Source: DATAYF01 sp036272735 (lineage in GTDB: Bacteria; Chloroflexota; Ktedonobacteria; Ktedonobacterales; Ktedonobacteraceae). Taken from it: DNA of 11,754 nt. Positions 6,537-11,754 of the stretch are shown in pieces. The first letter of the stretch is position 1. Every line of letters begins with the position of its first letter. Position numbers and translations under genes: made by a program. Location: contig DATAYF010000679.1 of NCBI GenBank assembly GCA_036272735.1, forward strand, positions 1 through 11,754, in the 5' to 3' direction. The notes beneath the pieces were generated by a model that did no database searches, was not told the origin of the DNA, and saw only the letters and a list, made by a program, of their open reading frames with translations.

Positions 6537-9239
6537 TTACCGGATAACCGAAGTATCCAATAGCACAGGATCGAATAGTGGTAGTGAGAACGAGATCGTC
6601 GTGCCCTGTCCTTCTGCGCTCTCCGCCCAGATGTCGCATCCATGGGCTTCAATAAAAGCTTTGCAGATGGCTAGCCCAAGGCCGCTGCCACCAGAACGCC
6701 GCTGGTGTCCATGCTGTGCGCGGTAGAAGCGTTCAAAGACGTGTGCTAGCTCTGCGGGAGCGATGCCAGGTCCATTATCTGACACCGAGACCACGACCAC
6801 AGTATCTCGTCTCTGCGCCGTCACATGCACATCGCCATTACCATACACCAGAGCGTTAACAATCAGATTGCGCAGCACAACTTCTACGCGTGCGCTATCA
6901 ATGTTCACCAGGGGCAGGTCGTTGGGAATTTGCACAGAGAGAGCAGTATCAGGATGATGCAAGCGGGCAATGGTCCTTGTTGCCAGGTCATGCACGCTGA
7001 CCGGTGCTTGCTTGAGAAGAAGCAGACCCGCTTCCTGGCGCGAAAGGTCAAGCAAATTGCTTACAAGTTGTGCGAGACGATCAGCCTCACTACTAATCGT
7101 TTGCAGAAAAGAATGCTGGTCGTCAAGCGGCCAGACAACGTCTTCCTGAAGCAGTGTCGAGGCGTAGCCTTTAATCGCTGCCAACGGTGTGCGCAACTCG
7201 TGGCCGACTGCCGCGAGCAACGTGGTTTTGAATTCATCAAGCTCACGCTCACGCGTCACGTCGCGTAGGAGCAGACCACGACCAATAGTTTGCTCCGACT
7301 CATCAATCACATCGAACAGTCGCAGATGAATGGCACGACGCTGATTGTCTTGCATGATTTCGATAAAATGATCAGTGGTTTCGGCGGATGCTATCCGCGT
7401 CAATGCCTGTTCGCAATCTGCGGGGTTTACCGCTACAGCCAGGAGCGCAGTATAGAGCCTGCTTATGGAGCCGCGCTCTAGTTGCTCGCTGGGCAGATCT
7501 ACAAGCGCACTTGCTCCTTGATTAGCATATAGTACCTTGCCATCTATACCTGTCAGCACGAGTCCATCGCTCATACTGCCCATAATTGCAGCGAGTTTCT
7601 GCTTTTCTTCCGATGCTTGCTGGTAGAGTTGCTTGTTCTCCTGTGCCACTTCGCGTAGTCGTTCATCGCTGCGTTCGTAGAGTACGGCATGTTCCCAGGC
7701 AAGTGTGGCGTAGTTGGCGAAGGTGAGCAGTAGGTCGATCTCATTCTTGTTGAAAGGGTGTGGCTCTGTACGATGTACCAATAGTACAACGCTGCCCACG
7801 TGGCGGCTGATGATCGGAATTGCCAGCACCGCACGGAAGCCTTCGTCGTAAGAGATCGCTGGAAATGATTTGCGGGCACTGAGCAGTTTCTGAACCGGCT
7901 TCCCATCGCGTAGGGCCAGTACCGCCGACGAACTCACATTTTCGGGAGATAAAGAAAGCGCGTGGTCGTAGTAGTCGCTATGCCCATCGCTAACCAGCAC
8001 ATGGAGTACGCTTTGCTCGTCTGGCAAGAGCACGGCCGCTGCCTGCACATCCACCAGTCGCCGTACTTCGCCAATGATTTTGCCAACCACAGCACGCGGT
8101 TCAAGTGATTCAACCACAGCGGTCGATGTTTCGAGTAGGGTGCGCAACTCGCCAAGTTTTTCCAGACCATCGTGTTCCAAACGTACGAGTGAACGAGCCA
8201 GGCCACCAACCTCGTCACTGCGTGCGGCAAGCAGGGTGGTATGGACGGAAATTGCTTGCTCCGAAGTGGGTAGCGCCTGGTGTTGAATAGCCAGCGTGTG
8301 CAGAGGTTGAATGACGCGGTTCAGCAGCATGAGCCAGAAGAGCAGGCCACCAATGGCAAAGAGCAGGGTCGCGGCAAGCAGCCAGAGATGAAACTGTGTG
8401 ATGACCGCCAATGCCTCGCCTGCTGGTCTTTGTACAATGACGGCCCAATTGGCATCAGGGATGGGGACCGCGCTGAAGAGCCAACTCTGCCCGTCACTCC
8501 CTGTGCCCAGGAGCGAGGTGGTTCGACCCTGTAATGCTTGAGCGGCTCCCGGCAATTTGTCTACGACCGTTTGTAAAATGTGATTGTGTTCGGGGGTACC
8601 GATGAGTACGCCCTGATTATCGATAATGCTGATCATGAGTTGTCGCCCCAGGCGCTGTTGTGCCTGAACGACCACTCCTAATGGTTCGCTCAATTCGACA
8701 AGTGAGAGGCTGGTCGCGATGATGCCGATCAATTGGCCGTGTGTATCGCGTACGGGATCAGCAACGATGACGCCCGCGTTAAAGGTTGACTCGACCGCGA
8801 TACCGACCTCAAAAACCGGGTCGGTTGCGAGACGAGCGCGCGCGACGACATCAGGCGGGGAAAACTCTGAGCCTACTGCCACCCCACCAGGAGGCCAGGA
8901 GGCGTTGAGGCCGCCTAGCGGATCAAGCCAGTAGACGTGATCTACCTCGCTGCGCGTAGATTGATAGATATGGAGGATATTGGTTATAGCGGTGGGTGTA
9001 CCAGCCTGTGCTACCCGTTGGCCTAGTGCGATGAGTGAGCTTTCGGTGTCGCGCAATTGGATGTTGGTTTCAAGCGCGATTTCTTGCGCCAGTGCCTGAT
9101 CTGACGCCTGGACCTCGCTGCGTAGGTGCATCTCAACGACAGCGTTGGCTGCCTCGCCTCCAATCAATACAACAATAACGAAAAGCAGGTAAATAATCAA
9201 TAGTTGGAATAGGAGGGATCGACGCATGAAATGCAGCAT
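6537..9239 (-). CDS. Membrane sensor histidine kinase with extracellular sensor, HAMP, GAF and PAS domains
   Basis: A 900-residue kinase. Start ATG 9239 is preferred because CGAGGAG lies eight bases upstream; the GTG at 9248 directly abuts that site. Order by residue: membrane segment 9-28; extracellular region about 35-275 resembling a double Cache sensor (VYWLDPLGG, then VADPVRDTHGQLIGIIATSL, later IIDNQGVLIG); second membrane segment 283-305; HAMP about 306-358; GAF about 382-517; short coiled coil 520-552; PAS about 553-662; HisKA with phosphoacceptor His680 (GHELRTPLAAIKGY); and HATPase_c with N-box NLIVNALVYG around 791-800, DNGPGI at 821, VFERFYR at 835 and GGSGLGLA at 850. It senses a small extracellular ligand and probably a cytoplasmic cue, then phosphorylates the regulator just downstream. 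The ligand is unknown. Confidence 0.95.
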   Translation of the reverse strand: MLHFMRRSLLFQLLIIYLLFVIVVLIGGEAANAVVEMHLRSEVQASDQALAQEIALETNIQLRDTESSLIALGQRVAQAGTPTAITNILHIYQSTRSEVDHVYWLDPLGGLNASWPPGGVAVGSEFSPPDVVARARLATDPVFEVGIAVESTFNAGVIVADPVRDTHGQLIGIIATSLSLVELSEPLGVVVQAQQRLGRQLMISIIDNQGVLIGTPEHNHILQTVVDKLPGAAQALQGRTTSLLGTGSDGQSWLFSAVPIPDANWAVIVQRPAGEALAVITQFHLWLLAATLLFAIGGLLFWLMLLNRVIQPLHTLAIQHQALPTSEQAISVHTTLLAARSDEVGGLARSLVRLEHDGLEKLGELRTLLETSTAVVESLEPRAVVGKIIGEVRRLVDVQAAAVLLPDEQSVLHVLVSDGHSDYYDHALSLSPENVSSSAVLALRDGKPVQKLLSARKSFPAISYDEGFRAVLAIPIISRHVGSVVLLVHRTEPHPFNKNEIDLLLTFANYATLAWEHAVLYERSDERLREVAQENKQLYQQASEEKQKLAAIMGSMSDGLVLTGIDGKVLYANQGASALVDLPSEQLERGSISRLYTALLAVAVNPADCEQALTRIASAETTDHFIEIMQDNQRRAIHLRLFDVIDESEQTIGRGLLLRDVTRERELDEFKTTLLAAVGHELRTPLAAIKGYASTLLQEDVVWPLDDQHSFLQTISSEADRLAQLVSNLLDLSRQEAGLLLLKQAPVSVHDLATRTIARLHHPDTALSVQIPNDLPLVNIDSARVEVVLRNLIVNALVYGNGDVHVTAQRRDTVVVVSVSDNGPGIAPAELAHVFERFYRAQHGHQRRSGGSGLGLAICKAFIEAHGCDIWAESAEGQGTTISFSLPLFDPVLLDTSVIR

Positions 9240-9344
9240 GTTTAGCACTCCTCGTTGAGTTCTGGGTATGGCTTCGGCTGCTCATATTATCTATAAGCGT
9301 TCATATGCATACAGGGAAGGATAAAAACGAAACATTCAGGTAAG

Positions 9345-9358
9345 TTCACAGTTGTGAA
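9345..9358. promoter_or_regulatory. Palindromic operator-like site near the kinase transcription start
   Basis: TTCACA-GT-TGTGAA is a perfect 6-bp dyad with a 2-base centre. It begins about 8 bases downstream of the predicted -10 of the histidine-kinase promoter, so a bound protein would block initiation. The regulator is unknown; it is not an 11-bp direct repeat, so autoregulation by the OmpR-type partner is not indicated. Confidence 0.4.
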
Positions 9359-9365
9359 TGCTTCT

Positions 9366-9394
9366 ATATTAGTGTATCGTTCGACTTTTGACAA
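9366..9394 (-). promoter_or_regulatory. Candidate promoter of the kinase/response-regulator operon
   Basis: Read on the minus strand: TTGTCA (9389-9394), a 17-base spacer, then TAATAT (9366-9371). The -35 matches consensus at five of six bases and the -10 at four. It lies about 130 bp upstream of the kinase start and downstream of the long inverted repeat that probably ends the preceding operon. Confidence 0.45.
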
Positions 9395-9412
9395 CCTATG
9401 GAGAAAAGAGAA

Positions 9413-9478
9413 AGGGGTCATTACATAGAGGAGTACTGATGGTATAGCAGACCATCAGTACTCCTCTATGTAACCCCT
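9413..9478 (-). repeat. Long near-perfect inverted repeat, possible terminator of the ABC-2 operon
   Basis: Positions 9421-9443 pair perfectly with 9451-9473 (23 bp) around a 7-base loop, ATAGCAG. AGGGG (9413-9417) and CCCCT (9474-9478) extend the stem past a 3-base bulge to about 28 bp. It lies 46 bp downstream of the ABC-2 permease stop. On the minus strand the stem is followed by a pyrimidine-rich run (CCCCTTTCTCTTTTC) rather than a pure T-run. It may be a terminator, but its length and perfection also fit a palindromic mobile remnant or a stable small RNA. Confidence 0.7.
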
Positions 9479-9523
9479 GTGCAGGAAGTAGATGTGTTTG
9501 CCCGCTGGCAGAAAGGGGGCGAT

Positions 9524-10441
9524 TTATTCAACACTGTCGCGTGAGCAGTAGATGAGATAGCTGCCAGCGATCAGGACGACATAGTAAATCGCTACAGCGG
9601 CTATGGCTTGCCAGAGTGTCGCTGCGGCGATACTCCGACCAGATGATAGCATTACTTGTGAAGCGGCATTGTTGATGGTAGTGCTGCTATTGCTGGGGAA
9701 CCAGTTGGCTATCTGATTGATGATATCGCCTAACTGCTTGCCACGAAAGTCAAAGGCAACGAAGCTCAGCACGGTCGTCAGCACACCCTCTAGCAAGATG
9801 ATACCGAGCGTGAAGGCAAGGCCAGAGACAATAGAGCGTCCGAGTGTCGCCAAAAAAACCGCGATCAGCATATAGACGAAGAGGCGTAGCGAGTTGGTGA
9901 GCCAGAAGAGGATGAGACCGAGCCAGCCCGAAGCCGAGAGCGCATGAATTGATATGCCCAGGATGGGACCAAGGATCACGCCGACGAGAGCGCCGAGAAG
10001 CAGCGTGAAAGCGGCCATCACCAGCGCGATAATTGCCATTGCCACGAGTTGTGCAGTCATGACCTGCGCGCGTCCCATGCCACGCGAGAGCAGTTGCCGC
10101 TGAATGCCATAACCATATTCGCTGCCGACGAGGCCCGCCGCCAAGATGGCAAGCAAAATAGGGCCAAGTAATCCCAAATAGCCGGTAATCATCGTCAGGG
10201 TGCCGGGAAAAGTGAGCGTGGAGCTTATTGCATCGGCTGCGACTTTGGTGCTCACTGTATAGATCAGGACCGTTATGCCGATAATGAGAAGATAGCCAAC
10301 GACGAAAATAATCAGCATGATCAGCGTCATGAGCCTGCGCCGGGCGAGGAAGAGATACCAGGATGCCAGCCGCCAGCTTTCGGTGAGCCAGGCTGGTTGC
10401 GTTGTTTGATCTGTGGTTGCGAAAGAGTGTTGTTGTAGCAT
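9524..10441 (-). CDS. ABC-2 type transporter permease
   Basis: A 305-residue integral membrane protein. After about 35 soluble residues there are six hydrophobic regions: near 38-61, 84-106, 130-160, 172-198, 206-229 and 274-298. GSEYGYGIQRQLLSRGMGR (106-124), in the first cytoplasmic loop after segment two, is the coupling element usual in ABC-2 permeases of the NatB/BcrB type. GAGGA stands nine bases before the ATG at 10441. The gene begins 18 bp after the ATPase gene, so both form one operon and an exporter. The sequence gives no clue to the cargo: peptides, antibiotics, ions and lipids are all exported by relatives. An alternative start at 10451 leads into another frame without membrane character. 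Confidence 0.92.
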   Translation of the reverse strand: MLQQHSFATTDQTTQPAWLTESWRLASWYLFLARRRLMTLIMLIIFVVGYLLIIGITVLIYTVSTKVAADAISSTLTFPGTLTMITGYLGLLGPILLAILAAGLVGSEYGYGIQRQLLSRGMGRAQVMTAQLVAMAIIALVMAAFTLLLGALVGVILGPILGISIHALSASGWLGLILFWLTNSLRLFVYMLIAVFLATLGRSIVSGLAFTLGIILLEGVLTTVLSFVAFDFRGKQLGDIINQIANWFPSNSSTTINNAASQVMLSSGRSIAAATLWQAIAAVAIYYVVLIAGSYLIYCSRDSVE

Positions 10442-10459
10442 GTTCTTTCATCCTCGCTA

Positions 10460-11503
10460 TTAGAGACCTGCGGTATTACCCGTCACTTCCAGGAAGAACT
10501 GTTCCAGGTCTGATTGTTGCTGGCGTATTTCGGTGGCGTAGATTCCGTGTTCTGCAAGCAAGCGGTTAATATCTATAGCATGCTCGATTGAAGTGTTCAC
10601 GCGCAGGATTTGGGCTCCCGGCGGTATCCAGAGGTTTCCTTCCGCCCGTGCAATATTGCATCCGCGAAGCCACGGGCGTTGAGAATCCTCTTTTGAGGCT
10701 GCTTGCACAATCTGGTTGGCGCTCTGAAGCATCTCTGGCTGTTGAAAACTGAGGGTAATGCTTTTATTGGTTGCCAAAAGGGATTGTACCTCGCCCTGGT
10801 AGAGCAGGTGACCAAGTTTGATGATGGCGACCCGTGAACATGTTTGCTGAATTTCGTAGAGCAGGTGACTGGAGATGATTACCGTAATACCCTGTTGCGC
10901 AAGTTGTTTGACGAGACGGCGAATTTCGACCACGCCAGCCGGGTCGAGGCCGTTGGTTGGTTCGTCGAGAATGATGAGTTCAGGACGATTGAGGAGGGCC
11001 GCTGCGATACCCAGACGTTGCTTCATGCCAAGGGAATATTTCTTATAGGCATCTTTGGCCCGCTCACTCAGGCCGACCAACTCCAGCACTTCTGCAATAC
11101 GCTGGCGGGTTGCTTTATTGTCAGGCATACAGGCAAAGGTGGCAATGCCGCGCAGGTTATCGCGCCCGGAGAGAAACGGGTAAAAGGTGGGCTGTTCGAT
11201 CATCGCGCTTGCGCGGCGCAGCAGTGTGTGGCGGGCTGCCGCGCTGGTGAGCGGCTGTCCGAAGAGGTGAATTTCCCCGGCGTTGGGTCTCACCAGGTCA
11301 AACACCATGCGAATCGTCGTGGTTTTGCCTGACCCATTGGGACCGAGCAAGCCGAAAACATCCCCCCGATGCACTTCCAGGCCAAGTTGATCGACAGCGG
11401 TAAGCTGCCCAAAGCGCTTGGTCAGCTGCTTCGTTTGGAGGATCATTTTGGGTTCAGGTGTCGGCGGAGCGTGTTCGTTAAAGTCTACTTGTTCAGGTAA
11501 CAT
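10460..11503 (-). CDS. ABC-2 type transporter ATP-binding protein
   Basis: A 347-residue ATPase of the BcrA/NatA/CcmA-like exporter group, partner of the permease immediately downstream. Walker A GPNGSGKTT is at 54-62, the Q-loop at Gln104, the signature YSLGMKQR at 156-163 (SLGM replaces the usual LSGGQ, normal in this group), Walker B LIILDEP at 176-182, the D-loop GLDP following, and the switch His213 (ISSHLL). After the nucleotide-binding domain, about 100 residues form the variable C-terminal region, ending LEQFFLEVTG, the usual final motif of this family. The ATG at 11503 has GAGG about eleven bases upstream, which is weak. Met20 (ILQTKQLTKRFG follows) would give a family-typical N-terminus but has no visible ribosome binding site, so the start is uncertain. 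Confidence 0.93.
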   Translation of the reverse strand: MLPEQVDFNEHAPPTPEPKMILQTKQLTKRFGQLTAVDQLGLEVHRGDVFGLLGPNGSGKTTTIRMVFDLVRPNAGEIHLFGQPLTSAAARHTLLRRASAMIEQPTFYPFLSGRDNLRGIATFACMPDNKATRQRIAEVLELVGLSERAKDAYKKYSLGMKQRLGIAAALLNRPELIILDEPTNGLDPAGVVEIRRLVKQLAQQGITVIISSHLLYEIQQTCSRVAIIKLGHLLYQGEVQSLLATNKSITLSFQQPEMLQSANQIVQAASKEDSQRPWLRGCNIARAEGNLWIPPGAQILRVNTSIEHAIDINRLLAEHGIYATEIRQQQSDLEQFFLEVTGNTAGL

Positions 11504-11542
11504 AGTAAAATAGGCCTCTTTTCTGCAAAGCTACCAAAAACT

Positions 11543-11556
11543 GTATATTTATATAC
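11543..11556. promoter_or_regulatory. AT-rich palindrome upstream of the ABC-2 operon
   Basis: GTATAT-TT-ATATAC is a perfect 6-bp dyad 40 bp upstream of the ATPase start. Read on the minus strand it contains TATAAA, a plausible -10 element, so the dyad could be an operator overlapping the promoter. GntR-type repressors of the YtrA group, often linked to ABC-2 operons, use similar GTATA-TATAC sites (family knowledge), but no such regulator gene is in this window. I could not find a good -35. Confidence 0.4.
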
Positions 11557-11622
11557 GCCATTCGTTTCTGATAGTTGCACGATACGCACGATAGCATGCT
11601 AATAGTTCACGGTACTGAAGCT

Positions 11623-11643
11623 CCCCGCGCTAAAGCGGCGGGG
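11623..11643 (-). repeat. Subterminal hairpin of the IS200/IS605-like end
   Basis: CCCCGCGC (11623-11630), loop TAAA (11631-11634), GC, one bulged G (11637), then GCGGGG (11638-11643). Imperfect GC-rich hairpins like this at the ends of IS200/IS605 elements are recognised by the TnpA single-strand transposase and form part of the TnpB guide RNA (family knowledge). Confidence 0.65.
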
Positions 11644-11754
11644 GTTCCAGGTGTTCGTTCCACGCTTCCAGTCCTCCACACCGAAGCTGGAAGGCTGGCT
11701 CTTGTGGTGGTTCCCCTGAACTTTCGGGCAGACACGCTCCGGCTCTGGCCAAGC
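11630..11754 (-). CDS. Possible C-terminal tail of a TnpB-like protein, partial
   Basis: One minus-strand frame is open from the right edge to TAG at 11630-11632, inside the subterminal hairpin, giving about 40 residues: LARAGACLPESSGEPPQEPA, then a stretch ending EPPPL. A stop within or next to the terminal hairpin is usual for TnpB genes of IS605-like elements. The visible part has no conserved domain; the catalytic and zinc-finger regions would lie beyond the edge. Other frames are also open here (stops at 11601 and 11608), so this frame is chosen for its fit to the element, not by similarity. It could also be non-coding RNA only. Confidence 0.35.
   Translation of the reverse strand, partial: LARAGACLPESSGEPPQEPAFQLRCGGLEAWNEHLEPPPL

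Larger units (their letters stand above)
11616..11754 (-). mobile_element. Probable right end of an IS200/IS605-like element (rest outside window)
   Basis: The segment at 11616-11648 has the look of an IS200/IS605 right end: a GC-rich subterminal hairpin with a TAAA loop followed, on the minus strand, by AGCTTCA. The proposed boundary at 11616 is inferred. The upstream part contains a further 7-bp stem, CTTCCAG (11665-11671) with CTGGAAG (11687-11693), as would fit a structured RNA over the 3' end of a TnpB-type gene. Only about 140 bp are visible, so the element's type and completeness are unknown. Confidence 0.6.

Noticed and set aside
6313..6726. Plus-strand frame of 137 codons over the regulator/kinase junction
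   Set aside because: It is antisense to the conserved receiver and ATPase domains, without a start signal or recognisable content.
9750..10451. Minus-strand frame of 233 codons with a ribosome site near 10451
   Set aside because: It is a shifted frame of the ABC-2 permease, rich in His/Arg and lacking membrane segments; the permease frame has a clear family pattern.
1..11754. CRISPR arrays, tRNA or rRNA genes, origins
   Set aside because: No regularly spaced repeat-spacer units, tRNA cloverleaf or rRNA-like stretches were seen; the GTTTATGC copies are too few and too close together to be CRISPR repeats.

Overview
The window looks like a chromosomal segment of a Chloroflexota bacterium, most probably of the Ktedonobacter type. 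This rests on moderate GC content, strong AGGAGG-type ribosome binding sites, Chloroflexota-like two-component and ABC genes, and an IS200/IS605-like end of the kind abundant in those genomes. The assignment is by impression only; no marker gene is present.

Layout. (1) Positions 1-2487, minus strand: a small ubiquitin-fold protein of the MoaD/ThiS family ending in Gly-Gly, followed by two tandem paralogous seven-bladed Asp-box (BNR) beta-propeller proteins. The second propeller runs off the left edge of the window. (2) Positions 2488-2814: a divergent control region with helically phased direct repeats and a long stem-loop. (3) Positions 2815-5682, plus strand: a complete NitT/TauT-type ABC importer (ATPase, permease, lipoprotein binding protein) closed by a good intrinsic terminator at 5702-5738. 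(4) Positions 5748-9239, minus strand: a two-component system, with a large multidomain histidine kinase upstream of an OmpR/PhoB-type response regulator. (5) Positions 9240-9523: a candidate kinase promoter with an operator-like palindrome, and a very long near-perfect inverted repeat that may terminate the operon arriving from the right. (6) Positions 9524-11503, minus strand: a two-gene ABC-2 type transporter (ATPase then permease). (7) Positions 11616-11754: probably the right end of an IS200/IS605-like element, with the terminal hairpin and a possible tail of a TnpB-like protein.

How the genes may work together. The importer genes form one transport unit for a small solute I cannot identify. 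The MoaD/ThiS-like protein and propellers are transcribed away from it across a shared control region. The phased repeats there have the 11-bp period used by OmpR/PhoB regulators, and such a regulator is encoded 3 kb away, but the link is only a hypothesis. The least understood part is the ubiquitin-fold plus double propeller cluster: the fold and the Gly-Gly tail suggest sulfur transfer or protein tagging, but no E1-like activating enzyme or sulfur-transfer partner is visible here.
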